Assembly: GCA_965261535.1 (NCBI GenBank)
Contig: OZ253469.1
Coordinates: 2,542,001-2,606,000, forward strand
DNA length: 64,000 nt
DNA from: VXNE01 sp965261535
Lineage (GTDB): Bacteria; Pseudomonadota; Gammaproteobacteria; Pseudomonadales; Azotimanducaceae
Direction: 5' to 3'
The position numbers and the translations under genes were made by a program. Shown here piece by piece: positions 54,625 through 63,288 of the stretch (within the stretch, counting starts at the first letter, position 1; every line of letters begins with the position of its first letter). The notes beneath the pieces are model-generated. The model saw only the letters and a list, made by a program, of their open reading frames with translations, was not told the origin of the DNA and searched no databases.

Positions 54625-55764
54625 ATGTCCGAGCCAGACGAAACGACGAACCAGCCGCCGGTCGACGACGCGCCAGTGCCCCAGCGGAGAAAGTCGCGCG
54701 GATTGGCGGTGGGGTTCGTAGCTTTCTTGCTGTCTCTCGCCAGCATCGCCGCCGCAGGCTATCTGTTTTGGCGCGTGGAAGGCGTCGCGGGGAGCGGCGG
54801 TATCGAGTCCCGTCTTCGAGACGACATTGCGCGCCTTGAACGCGAAGTGGTTCGCGCGCGCTCGATGACGCGTAGCGGTACGGACGAGATGCAGGCAAGC
54901 ATTTCGGAGTTGGAACGGGCGTTGGCCGCCCACGGCGAGTCGTTGAAGCAGGTGCAGGCCTCGTTGCCCACCGAAGGCCGTCCCGATAGGGCGCCGGATC
55001 CGAGGGCATGGAGGCTGGCGGAGGTCGAGTATTTACTCCGGATTGCAAACAACCGTCTACTGATGGAGCGTGACACCCGCACGGCCGATCAGATGCTGGC
55101 GAGGGCCGGTGCCATTCTCGAAGAACTCGACGACTACGCCCTGCACGATGTCCGCGCTATCCTCGCGGAAGAACGCATGGCGCTCGCGAACACGAAAACC
55201 GCCAACGCGCAGAGCATCTTCCTCACCTTGGAAGCTATCAAGGACGCTTTGCCGCAACTGCCGCTAAAGCAGCCGGAATACTTCGAGCTAGCAGACGCGA
55301 CCGGGAGCGAAGCGACACAGGCATCGCTTGACGAATCGCCGACAGCTTCGAGCTCGGAGCCCGATTCCATTGGCAAGGTTCTGAAACACCGTTTCTTCGG
55401 CCTGTTCGAATTTCGGACACGGGAAAGCGTTGCGCCGCGACCGCTGATACGTCCCGAGGAGGCCATCTATCTTGAACTCAACCTGAGGCTCGCCCTGGAG
55501 CGTGCGCAACTCTCGATGTTGCGGGGCAATCAAACGCTGTTCGCGATAAGTTTGAAGACTGCCCGCGAGTGGCTCGACGAGTATGTCGACCCCGAACACG
55601 CGGCAACACAGCGCATTGCGCAGGACCTCGACAGGCTCGCAAGCCTCGACATTGAGCAACCGCTGCCCGACATCTCCGGATCGCTCGCTCGCCTGCTCGA
55701 ACTGCAGAGCCTCCGGACGGATCCGGTGCCGGCCCCGCCCGTCGAACAGGGGCAAACAGAGTGA
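54625..55764 (+). CDS. hemX: HemX, heme-operon membrane protein
   Basis: A 379-residue inner-membrane protein. A disordered N-terminus and one transmembrane helix (GLAVGFVAFLLSLASIAAAGY) precede a coiled coil (LRDDIARLEREVVRARS). A periplasmic helical domain with WRLAEVEYLLRIANNRLLME follows, the best-conserved HemX segment. It was once annotated as a uroporphyrinogen methyltransferase but lacks such motifs. The ATG at 54625 follows GGGAG. Its stop overlaps the hemY GTG start. Confidence 0.9.
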   Translation: MSEPDETTNQPPVDDAPVPQRRKSRGLAVGFVAFLLSLASIAAAGYLFWRVEGVAGSGGIESRLRDDIARLEREVVRARSMTRSGTDEMQASISELERALAAHGESLKQVQASLPTEGRPDRAPDPRAWRLAEVEYLLRIANNRLLMERDTRTADQMLARAGAILEELDDYALHDVRAILAEERMALANTKTANAQSIFLTLEAIKDALPQLPLKQPEYFELADATGSEATQASLDESPTASSSEPDSIGKVLKHRFFGLFEFRTRESVAPRPLIRPEEAIYLELNLRLALERAQLSMLRGNQTLFAISLKTAREWLDEYVDPEHAATQRIAQDLDRLASLDIEQPLPDISGSLARLLELQSLRTDPVPAPPVEQGQTE

Positions 55765-56900
55765 AAGTCCGCACGTTGGTCTACGTGGTCGCCGCCGTCG
55801 TCGTCGGCGGGCTGCTCGGTTCCCTGATGGTGAAGGACGCTGGCTATGTGATGATCGCTTACGACAAGGCGATCTTCGAGACGAGCGTCTGGTTCGCTCT
55901 CTTCGCTATCCTGGCGCTGTGGGTTTTGGCTCGCATGCTGTTCACACTGTTGCGGCGCCTGCTGCAAGGTCGTGCGGACGTGGCGAACTGGGTGAAAAAG
56001 CGCCGTGGGACGACTGCGAATCAACGCACCCAACAGGGCGTTCTACACGTCCTCGAGGGACGTTGGACCGAGGCCCGGAAAGCGTTGACCGACGTTGCGG
56101 CAAATGCGGCCACGCCGATCGTCAACTACCTTGGGGCAGCGCGGGCAGCGCACGAGCTGGGGGATGCCGCTGACCGTGATCGCCTTCTCGACCTCGCGGG
56201 CGGCGCCGCTTCGGGCGCGTCACTTGCCGCGGGGCTAACGCGCGCGCGATTCCTCGCGGGCAGCGGCCAATGGCGAGAATGCCTTGAAACGCTGGAAGCG
56301 CTTGACCGGGAGTCGCCGCGGCATCCCCAGGTTCTGGCCATGCTGTTGGCCTGCCATGAAGAACTTGGGAACTGGGATGCGGTTATCGAACTCGCGCCGG
56401 TGATCGGCAAAGCCAAAGGGGGAGATCCGGCGGACCTGGAACAGGTACTTCAGCGCGCCTGGGGAGGGCGGCTGGGAGCGAGTTCCGAGAGCGCCGACGC
56501 CGTGCAGCATGTGCGGGAAACGTGGGGCGCGATTCCGCGACGATTGAAACGCACCCCCATCGTTGCCGGGCGTTACGCGGAGTGTCTGCACGCTGCCGGA
56601 GACTCGGACAAGGCGGTCCGCATACTCAAGCGGGCCATCGACGCGGACCCCGATGATCGGCTGATCGCGCTGTATGGCCAAATCCGGTCAGGACGACCCG
56701 GCGAGCAACTGGCCACCGCCGAAAAGTGGTTGGAACAGACCCCGAACGATCCGGTATTGCTCCAGACGCTGGTGCAGCTGTGCCTCCTCAACGAGGAGTG
56801 GGCGAAGGCGAAGCGTTACGTCGAGCTTGGCGCGACGGCGAAGGGCGAGGCGCACCGACCGGTGCGCGCGTCCGGACCGAAGATGGCCGAGTGCACGTAG
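55761..56900 (+). CDS. hemY: HemY, heme-operon TPR protein, 3' end lost
   Basis: The product is 379 residues. Two N-terminal transmembrane helices (LVYVVAAVVVGGLLGSLMV and FALFAILALWVLARMLF) are followed by TPR repeats, as in HemY. Homology appears to end after LNEEWAKAKRYVE (about 56826). The remaining 25 codons are foreign, reading through transposase debris to a stop at 56900. The lost part would be the last TPR region. The protein may still work. The insertion is at the edge of the IS-bearing segment. Confidence 0.82.
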   Translation: MKVRTLVYVVAAVVVGGLLGSLMVKDAGYVMIAYDKAIFETSVWFALFAILALWVLARMLFTLLRRLLQGRADVANWVKKRRGTTANQRTQQGVLHVLEGRWTEARKALTDVAANAATPIVNYLGAARAAHELGDAADRDRLLDLAGGAASGASLAAGLTRARFLAGSGQWRECLETLEALDRESPRHPQVLAMLLACHEELGNWDAVIELAPVIGKAKGGDPADLEQVLQRAWGGRLGASSESADAVQHVRETWGAIPRRLKRTPIVAGRYAECLHAAGDSDKAVRILKRAIDADPDDRLIALYGQIRSGRPGEQLATAEKWLEQTPNDPVLLQTLVQLCLLNEEWAKAKRYVELGATAKGEAHRPVRASGPKMAECT

Positions 56901-57094
56901 GCCTTGAAGCGCGCCAGGCCGAAGCATCGCTTCAGATAGGAGATGCCGGCTTCGATGTCGGCGCAGAAACGCTTGAACTGATCGTATAGCCATGACGAGG
57001 GCGTCATGTCCTTCGCCTCCAAGGCGTCGGCGGCGGGATGGTCAACGGGCGCGGGGTTGAATAGACGCGTTTGCGCGGTGCGTTTCGTGCGCAT
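56878..57094 (-). pseudogene. Remnant of another transposase, internally deleted
   Basis: A short frame from ATG 57094 reads MRTKRTAQTRLFNPAPVDHP and later AGISYLKRCFGLARFKAYVH. The first resembles the N-terminus and the second the C-terminus of an ISNCY-like transposase of several hundred residues. A large internal deletion must have joined them. It ends next to the truncated hemY and lies directly outside the left end of the IS66-type element. Confidence 0.5.
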
Positions 57095-57135
57095 TTGTAA
57101 GCGTTCGCTCGTCTTGTGTTTGACGGGTAGATGTT

Positions 57136-58050
57136 TTACCGGTTGAGGATGCGTTTCCAGTCTTTCCTCAGGGGCAAGAGCCAGATGTTCTTTTTGGGCA
57201 GGGTGTGGTTTCTGTGGGTGTCCTGGCGTCCCCGGCCCTGGGTGGTTCCGACGGGGATCCATCCGGAGGCCTTGTAGACGGTTCCGGCGAAGCGGGGTGT
57301 TTCGACGAAGGTTTCGATGAGCACGGGCGTGATGCGGTACTGGGCCTGCCAGTCGTCGGCGAGGCGGCCGCGGATGAGTTTGAACAGGTGGGAGACGAGG
57401 TTGGGCAGGCGCGCCCAGGGCAGCACGAGCAGGCGGGAGTTGTTGACGATCTGGCCGAGGTGGCGTTGTCGAGTTTGTGGCGACCATTCGATGAAGCGGT
57501 CGCGGGGTGCGAGATGCCAGGCGGCGGCGGCGAAGCCGAGCATGGCCAGGGGGCAGCCGGAGCGGTCGTAGGCGGCGTAGCGCATCTGGGCGCCGGTCAG
57601 CGGGGTGTAGCCGAGGTAGTGATGGGCCGCGACGCAGGCGTTCCACTGGTCGCTGGCGTGGCGGTCGCGTGCGCTGATGCGGACCAGGTGGAGGGGTCGG
57701 GCCTGGTCGAGAGTGGCCGGCGGCGGCAGTAGCGGCGGCTGGCTCAGTCGCGGGTTGACGTGCCGTGGCGGGTAGCGGGGACGGCGCGGCGGCGGCAGCG
57801 CGATCCAGCCGTCGCGGTGCATGGCGAGCATGGCCACGCGGGCGGCCATGTCCTTGAGTCCACCGTCGGGCCGCAGCCAGGCGATGCGCTCGCAGAAGGC
57901 GCGCGACAACTCGGCCCGGTGCCGGGCCGGCGGGCTGGCGATCAAGGCGCGCAACAGCCGCATCTCCGCGGCCGTGAAGTCGCGCCCGTGATAGTGGCAC
58001 ACGACTTGGTCGGCGGGGACGCCGTCCAACGCATCGGAGGGCTCAGGCAT
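57136..58050 (-). CDS. DUF4338 (DruA-like) protein carried by the IS element
   Basis: A 304-residue protein of the DUF4338 group, named after DruA of the Druantia anti-phage system. The core reads WNACVAAHHYLGYTPLTGAQ then RYAAYDRSGCPLAMLGFAAAAW and NNSRLLVLPWARLPNLVSHL. The ending GTVYKASGWIPVGTTQGRG is also family-like. It starts at ATG 58050, overlapping the transposase stop by eight bases. Its location inside the inverted repeats makes it a transposon gene, not evidence of a Druantia locus, since no DruE-type helicase is present. Confidence 0.75.
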   Translation of the reverse strand: MPEPSDALDGVPADQVVCHYHGRDFTAAEMRLLRALIASPPARHRAELSRAFCERIAWLRPDGGLKDMAARVAMLAMHRDGWIALPPPRRPRYPPRHVNPRLSQPPLLPPPATLDQARPLHLVRISARDRHASDQWNACVAAHHYLGYTPLTGAQMRYAAYDRSGCPLAMLGFAAAAWHLAPRDRFIEWSPQTRQRHLGQIVNNSRLLVLPWARLPNLVSHLFKLIRGRLADDWQAQYRITPVLIETFVETPRFAGTVYKASGWIPVGTTQGRGRQDTHRNHTLPKKNIWLLPLRKDWKRILNR

Positions 58051-59895
58051 GACTGGGCGGCGCGCGCGGCTGTTGCAACCGTTCACGTTCCGTCGGTGTC
58101 ATCGACCAGGGCAGCCAGGGCGTCAGGTCGGTCGGCGGTCCGCCCGCCTCGGCACAGGCGGTGAGCCAGTCATGCAGCCAATGGTCGAGGTCGATGTCGT
58201 TGCGCTTCGGGGTGGCGAAGACGCCGTACAGCATGGCCGTCAGGCGCGCGCCGATCCAACTGTCGTTGCCGAAGCTGAGCTTCCGGCCGATGACCGGCGC
58301 TCGCAGGCTGCGTTCGCAGGCGTTGTTGTCGATCGGCACCTCGGGATCGGCGACGAACCGATCGAGCCCATGGCGCCATTTGAGCAAGCGGCGCAGCGGT
58401 TTGGCGCGGGGATGTTCCTCGGGGCATTCGGCCAACTCGGCGTCGGCGTCGGCGAACAGCGCCTCGACCTGGGCCTCGAGCGTTCGCCGCGCGCTTCGAA
58501 AGGCCCGGACTTGCCGGGTTCGGTCGGCCCGGAAGTGTCGCTGGCGTCGGCGATGGGTCCGGTAGATCGCCGCAATCCGCTCCAGCCAGCGGCGTTTCCA
58601 GGGCGTGTCCGCGGCGCCTTCGCATTCGACGAAATCGCGTCTGGCATGCGCCCAGAACGCGAGTGTCACAAGCCCCGCCGAGTCCTTGGCCAGTTTCTTG
58701 TGGGCGCTGTACCGGTCGCAAACCAGGACCGTGCCCGGGGCGGCGTCGCCGAATAGCCTAGCCGCCGCCGCGGCGCTGCGCGAGGGGTCGACATGGAAGT
58801 GGACCGCGTCCTCGCAGACCCCGATCCACAGCCACGCGCGGGTCGACCCGCCGGCCTCGCCGAGCGCCCGGATGCGCCAGGCCGTCTCGTCGCCCTGGCG
58901 CAACCGCGCCTCGTTCTGGCGCGCGAGGATGGCCGCCGAGAGCGGCGCGAGGCGCCGCGCGCCGTCGGCCAGCGTCCCCGCCGAGATCGCCAGCCCCTGG
59001 CCGGTCAGCCAGTCGGCGACCCGGTTGAGGGGCCGAAGACACGCATAGCGCTCGTACAGGAACCGCGCCCACACGCTGGTCCCGCAGGGCGTGTTCGCGA
59101 ACAGCCGCGCCACCGGCGGCGCCGAGACTTCCGGCGGCGCGGCGGCGCAATCGCAGCTTCGGCGCCAGCGCGGGCGCGCGATCACGCGCGTGTGCGCCTT
59201 GACGGACACCTCGATCAGTTCCGACGTGTCGGAGCCGTTCGCCACATACGGTTTCCCGCAATCGGAGCGGACGCGCTCGTCCGCCGCGGGGTTGTGAACT
59301 TCCGCGCGTTTTTCGAGACCCGGCCTGGGCGTGCGACCATGGCCGGCGGCGCCGGCCCGTTGGCCGCGCGGACGGTCCGACCCCGCCCGTTCCCGGCGCT
59401 CGCTCTTGCGCCCGAACCGCGCCTTGGCATGCACCGCCTTCGTCGCGCGAACCTTCGCCAACTCCGCCTCGAGCTCCCCGATACGGGCTCGCTGGGCCGC
59501 GACCTCCAGGCGCAGCGAGGCGATCGTGCTCCGCTTGCGCGAATCCATGCCCGCTTCCGCCAGCAGCCGCTTCAGCCGCCCGACCTCGGCCCGCAGCGAC
59601 AGCGCCTTCCGCGCCGCGCGGCGAACCTCCCCCGCCTCGGCCCGCGCCCCCGCCAGCTTGTCCCGACCGATCAAGAACTGCCGCCGCCAGGACCGCGCCT
59701 TGGCGCGCCAGCCGATCTCGCCGCGGCGCAGTTCCTCCGCCGCCGCCGCTCGCGCTCGAACAGCGACCGCCAGTCCGGCTCGCCGCCTCCGGAGGACGGC
59801 GCGGCGAGCCCGTCTCCCGCCGGGAAGGGCGGCAAAGATCCACGTCCCCGAACCGAGGACGAGACCGCCCGCGAAACTTGTGCCGGAAACAACAT
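58043..59895 (-). pseudogene. IS66 TnpC-type transposase, probable N-terminal frameshift
   Basis: From about 59745 down to 58043 the frame is complete. It has a coiled coil (ASLRLEVAAQRARIGELEAE), a zinc-finger-like region, and the DDE core with VLVCDRYSAHKKLAK, FWAHARRDFVE and VPIDNNACERSLRAPVIG. The likely start (ATG 59895, MLFPAQVSRAV) and the segment GEPDWRSLFERERRR are in another frame. The two join in a CGG run near 59742-59757. A programmed shift cannot be excluded, but repeat slippage is simpler. A start at 59938 in the main frame is possible but gives an unusual N-terminus. Confidence 0.7.
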
Positions 59896-60024
59896 GCGCA
59901 CAAAAATAACGCATGTCGAAGATCGTTCCCTTCGTCATCGAAACCGCCGAACAGAAAAGGGCAAATCTATCTGACAAGACATCACGGGACGACCGAACGC
60001 TTACCACGTTAGTGCCACAAAACA

Positions 60025-60065
60025 CCGTCGCCCTGGCGGGCGCCGCGTTTTGCCCCCGCCCAAGC
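60025..60065. repeat. Dispersed 41-bp repeat, family B, copy 2
   Basis: This matches 9113-9153 at 40 of 41 positions, in the same orientation. It starts 20 bp outside the right end of the IS66-type element. Confidence 0.8.
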
Positions 60066-60098
60066 CCGACTTTTTCGTCCCACCCGCGTGCCCGTCAT

Positions 60099-60144
60099 CC
60101 TGTCGATCTTGCCGCTAGCGTGGCAAGTCCGACAGGTTGCTAGC
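60099..60144. repeat. Dispersed palindromic repeat, family C, copy 2
   Basis: CCTGTCG (60099-60105) pairs with CGACAGG (60130-60136) and the inner CTTGCC with GGCAAG, forming a 38-bp hairpin. The shared part (60101-60144) matches 10951-10994 and includes the rho stop codon, so it may end the rho transcript. Confidence 0.78.
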
Positions 60145-61402
60145 GACCGCCCCGCATCTGCTGGAAGAACTCGGCGTTGGTCTTCGTGTCCTTGAGCTTG
60201 TCGACCATGAACTCGATTGCGGCGACATCATCCATGTCGTGCAGCAGCTTTCGCAGGATCCAGATGCGTTGCAGTTCGTCCCGCGGCAGCAGCCGTTCTT
60301 CCTGGCGCGTGGAAGATCGGCGGATATTGATGGCCGGGTAGATGCGTTTCTCGGCGATCTTGCGCTCAAGGTGCAATTCCATGTTGCCCGTGCCCTTGAA
60401 TTCCTCGTAAATCACTTCGTCCATCTTGGATCCGGTGTCGATCAACGCCGTCGCTATGATCGATAGGCTGCCGCCTTCTTCGACGTTGCGCGCCGCTCCG
60501 AAGAAGCGCTTCGGCCGTTCGAGGGCATGCGCATCGACGCCGCCGGTCAATACCTTGCCGGAGGACGGGACGATGGTGTTGTAAGCGCGCGCCAGACGTG
60601 TGATGGAGTCCAGTAGAATGACCACATCCTTCTTGTGCTCCACCAGACGCTTCGCCTTTTCGATCACCATTTCCGCCACCTGGACGTGGCGCGTTGGCGG
60701 TTCGTCGAAGGTACTTGCCACCACCTCGGCGTCGATGACGGTCCGCTCCATGTCGGTGACTTCTTCCGGGCGTTCGTCGATCAGCAGAACGATAACGATG
60801 GCTTCCGGGTTGTTCGCGCAGATGGACTGGGCGACATTCTGGAGAATGATTGTCTTGCCGGCCTTGGGCGGCGACACGATGAGGCCGCGTTGGCCCTTTC
60901 CGAGCGGCGCGATCAAGTCGATGATGCGTGCGATCAGGTCCGCTGTACTGCCGTTGCCGCGTTGGAGCACGAAACGCTCCTCCGGGAACAGCGCCGTAAG
61001 GTTTTCGAACAGGATCTTGTGTTGCCTGGTGTTCGGCTCGCCCATGTTGATTTCGTCAACCTTGAGCAGCGCGAAGTGTTCGCGATCCTTCGGCGGGCGG
61101 ATCTTGCCGGCGATGCCGTCGCCGGTGCGCAGGTTGAAACGTCGGATCTGACTGGGCGAGACGTAGATGTCGTCGGGTCCGGCCAGGTAGGAACTGTCCG
61201 GGGAGCGCAGAAAGCCGAATCCGTCCTGGAGTATTTCGAGCACACCCTCGCCGTAGATGTCTTCGCCGTTGTTGGCGACCTTCCGCAGGATTGCGGCAAT
61301 AACCTCCTGTTTGCGCAGGCGCGCCAGGTTTTCAAGGCCGACCTCCCGGGCCATATCGACCAGTTCGGGGACGGGTTTGGATTTCAGGTCAGTAAGATTC
61401 AT
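60140..61402 (-). CDS. rho: Transcription termination factor Rho
   Basis: A 420-residue hexameric RNA helicase that ends transcription. The N-terminal helix-bundle (MNLTDLKSKPVPELVDMA) precedes the RNA-binding cold-shock-like domain (LQDGFGFLRSPDSSYLAGPD). The ATPase core has Walker A VSPPKAGKTIIL and Walker B VVILLDSITRLARAYN, with the Q- and R-loops following. It ends ...FFQQMRGGR inside a palindromic repeat. trxA lies upstream, as in Pseudomonas. Confidence 0.97.
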   Translation of the reverse strand: MNLTDLKSKPVPELVDMAREVGLENLARLRKQEVIAAILRKVANNGEDIYGEGVLEILQDGFGFLRSPDSSYLAGPDDIYVSPSQIRRFNLRTGDGIAGKIRPPKDREHFALLKVDEINMGEPNTRQHKILFENLTALFPEERFVLQRGNGSTADLIARIIDLIAPLGKGQRGLIVSPPKAGKTIILQNVAQSICANNPEAIVIVLLIDERPEEVTDMERTVIDAEVVASTFDEPPTRHVQVAEMVIEKAKRLVEHKKDVVILLDSITRLARAYNTIVPSSGKVLTGGVDAHALERPKRFFGAARNVEEGGSLSIIATALIDTGSKMDEVIYEEFKGTGNMELHLERKIAEKRIYPAINIRRSSTRQEERLLPRDELQRIWILRKLLHDMDDVAAIEFMVDKLKDTKTNAEFFQQMRGGR

Positions 61403-61749
61403 GGTGTGTGTCGGTTCGTTGACGGAAGGGCCGCAGTGCCGCTAAGGGCGAGCTGCTGGCGGGGGTTGAGGGTAATCCGGCGAAGCTTCGGGAAGGATCC
61501 GGCGGATCGCCGAACAAGCGCAATATACCACCGTTACGGGCGGCGTCTAGCGCATTTACATATTAGTTTAGTCAGAAATTACGGCTTGTCGGGAGGTTCC
61601 CGAGGGGAGAGCGTACTAAGTCGCAACAGTGGTTGGGTGGCCGCACATCCTCCGCAGAGGAGAAAAATCCGTCGCGCGGGACAACGTCGGCGTGGATCCC
61701 AGGGGCCTCGACGACGTGATCGCCAGGCCGCCGAGGCGCTTTGTGCGGG
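61403..61749. other. Leader region between trxA and rho
   Basis: The 347-bp gap upstream of rho holds no supported gene. Its middle (61540-61580) is AT-rich and could contain the rho promoter. Rho often controls its own leader, but no specific site was recognised. Confidence 0.35.
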
Positions 61750-62064
61750 CTAGATATTGCTGTCGAGAAAGGCGGCGAGTTGCGACTTCGACAATGCGCC
61801 AACCTTGGTTGCCTCAACTTCACCGTTACGGAACAGCATCAGTGTCGGTATGCCGCGGATGCCGTATCTCGGAGGCGTCTGGCCGTTGGCGTCGATATCG
61901 AGCTTGCAGACCTTGACCCGGTCCGCGTATTCGTCGGCGATCTCTTCCAGGATGGGAGCGATCATCTTGCATGGTCCGCACCATTCGGCCCAGTAGTCGA
62001 CGAGCACTGGCCGCTCCGCCTGGAGCACTTCGGCTTCGAATGTTTCGTCGGTGACGTGGTTCAT
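61750..62064 (-). CDS. trxA: Thioredoxin
   Basis: A 104-residue disulfide reductase. The active site WAEWCGPCKMIAP and the cis-proline segment RGIPTLMLFRNGEV are intact. The ATG at 62064 follows GGGAGG at a good distance, so an in-frame extension upstream is rejected. It keeps cytoplasmic proteins reduced and serves ribonucleotide reductase, whose genes open this window. hemB ends 52 bp upstream on the same strand. Confidence 0.95.
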   Translation of the reverse strand: MNHVTDETFEAEVLQAERPVLVDYWAEWCGPCKMIAPILEEIADEYADRVKVCKLDIDANGQTPPRYGIRGIPTLMLFRNGEVEATKVGALSKSQLAAFLDSNI

Positions 62065-62115
62065 TTGCGTACGGCCTCCCTCTACAAATTTCCCTTGCAC
62101 GTTGCAGCAAGTTTA

Positions 62116-63288
62116 TCACCTGCCCCGCATCGCTTCAGCGATGCGTTTGCCGAAGTACGTGAGAATGCCGTCGGCGCCGGCACGCTTGATACAAACGAGC
62201 GATTCCAGAATGACCCGCTCGTCGAGCCAGCCATTGGCGATAGCCGCCATGTGCATGGCGTACTCGCCGCTCACCTGATAAGCGAAAGTAGGCGCGCCGA
62301 AGCGATCCTTTACGCGGCGAATGATGTCGAGGTACGGCATGCCGGGCTTGATCATGACCATGTCCGCACCTTCGTCGAGGTCGAGAGCGATTTCGCGCAG
62401 CGCCTCGTCACTGTTGGCGGGATCCATCTGGTAGGTAGCCTTGTCGCCCTTGCCGAGGCTCGAGGAGCCTTCAGCCGGGGAGCGCGAGGGGGCACCTCTC
62501 GCAAGAGGAGAGCCTTCAGCCGGGGAGCGCGAGGGGGCACCTCTCGCAAGAGGAGAGCCTTCAGCCGGGGAGCGCGAGGGGGCACCTCTCGCAAGAGGAG
62601 AGCCTTCAGCCGGGGAGCGCGAGGGGGCACCTCTCGCAAGAGAAGAGCCGACGGCGTCGCGAAACGGTCCGTAGTAGCCGGATGCGTACTTCGCCGAATA
62701 CGCCATGATGCGGGTGTTCACGAAACCTTGGGCATCGAGCCGTCCCCGTATCGCGCCGACGCGGCCGTCCATCATGTCGGACGGCGCGATCACGTCGGAG
62801 CCGGCATTCGCGCACGCCAGCGCTTGCTCGCAAAGCACTTCGATGGACTCGTCGTTCAGGACGTAGCCATCATCGTCGATCAAGCCATCGTGCCCGTGGC
62901 TGGTATACGGGTCGAGGGCGGCGTCGGTGACGACGCCGAGTTCCGGCACGCGGGCCTTCACTGCGGCGACGGCCCGAGGGATCAAGCCGTCGGGATTGCA
63001 TGCCTCGCGGCCGTCGGCGGTCTTCAGGTCACCGGAAATGTTCGGGAACAGCGCGATGGCGGGAAGTTCCAGCTCGGCGAACATCTCTGCTTCGCGAACG
63101 AGTTCATCGATGCTCAAGCGTTCGATTCCGGGCATCGAGGCAACGGGTTGGCGGGCGTTTCGGCCCTCGACAACGAACACCGGATAGATCAGGTCGTTGG
63201 TCGTGAGTTCCGTTTCCCGCGTCAGGCGCCTTGAGAACGCATCGTGTCGGTTGCGTCGCATGCGCGTTGTTGGAAAGCTAGGAGCCAA
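62116..63288 (-). CDS. hemB: Delta-aminolevulinic acid dehydratase with 60-residue repeat insertion
   Basis: A 390-residue porphobilinogen synthase; relatives have about 330. Both active-site lysines are present (AYSAKYASGYYGPFRDA and MVMIKPGMPYLD). Between DAVGS and SSLGKGDKATYQMDP, where relatives have a short loop, stand four copies of the 15-residue unit SPLARGAPSRSPAEG, encoded by 45-bp repeats at 62465-62644. This is the region of the mobile lid over the active site. The frame is kept, and the C-terminus is complete (AGADGILTYFGKRIAEAM). The start is probably TTG 63288, eight bases after GGGAG; ATG 63261 is an alternative. Confidence 0.93.
   Translation of the reverse strand: MAPSFPTTRMRRNRHDAFSRRLTRETELTTNDLIYPVFVVEGRNARQPVASMPGIERLSIDELVREAEMFAELELPAIALFPNISGDLKTADGREACNPDGLIPRAVAAVKARVPELGVVTDAALDPYTSHGHDGLIDDDGYVLNDESIEVLCEQALACANAGSDVIAPSDMMDGRVGAIRGRLDAQGFVNTRIMAYSAKYASGYYGPFRDAVGSSLARGAPSRSPAEGSPLARGAPSRSPAEGSPLARGAPSRSPAEGSPLARGAPSRSPAEGSSSLGKGDKATYQMDPANSDEALREIALDLDEGADMVMIKPGMPYLDIIRRVKDRFGAPTFAYQVSGEYAMHMAAIANGWLDERVILESLVCIKRAGADGILTYFGKRIAEAMRGR
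62465..62644. repeat. 45-bp hairpin repeat, four tandem copies inside hemB (family A)
   Basis: Four near-identical 45-bp units start at 62465, 62510, 62555 and 62600. Each contains AGCCTTCAGCCGGGGAGCG and pairing GCGAGGG/CTCTCGC arms. The total, 180 bp, is a multiple of three. The same family stands in the argH-hemC gap at 52778-52867. Confidence 0.96.

Larger units (their letters stand above)
57097..60004 (-). mobile_element. IS66-type insertion element with a DUF4338 gene
   Basis: The ends are imperfect inverted repeats: GTAAGCGTTCGCTCGTCTTG at 57097-57116, and its partner ending CGACCGAACGCTTAC at 60004. GTAA termini are typical of IS66. The 2.9-kb element holds a TnpC-type transposase gene and a DruA-like gene in one operon. 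The 8-bp flanks (GCGCATTT and CACGTTAG) do not match, so the expected target duplication is missing and the flanks have rearranged since insertion. Confidence 0.78.

Noticed and set aside
56816..58000. 394-codon frame across the DUF4338 gene and the transposase remnant
   Set aside because: Most of it is a Pro/Arg-rich shadow of the DUF4338 gene. Only the part after 57094 resembles a real transposase fragment.
57136..58050. Druantia anti-phage defence locus
   Set aside because: Only a DruA-like gene is present. There is no DruE helicase or other Druantia component, and the gene lies within the inverted repeats of an IS66-type element.
58793..59974. 393-codon open frame antisense to the IS66 transposase
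   Set aside because: Low-complexity Arg/Ala-rich translation opposite a recognisable DDE transposase; a composition artefact.
62465..62644. CRISPR-like array of regularly spaced repeats
   Set aside because: The 45-bp units are directly adjacent with no unique spacers, lie in frame inside hemB, and no cas gene is present in the window.
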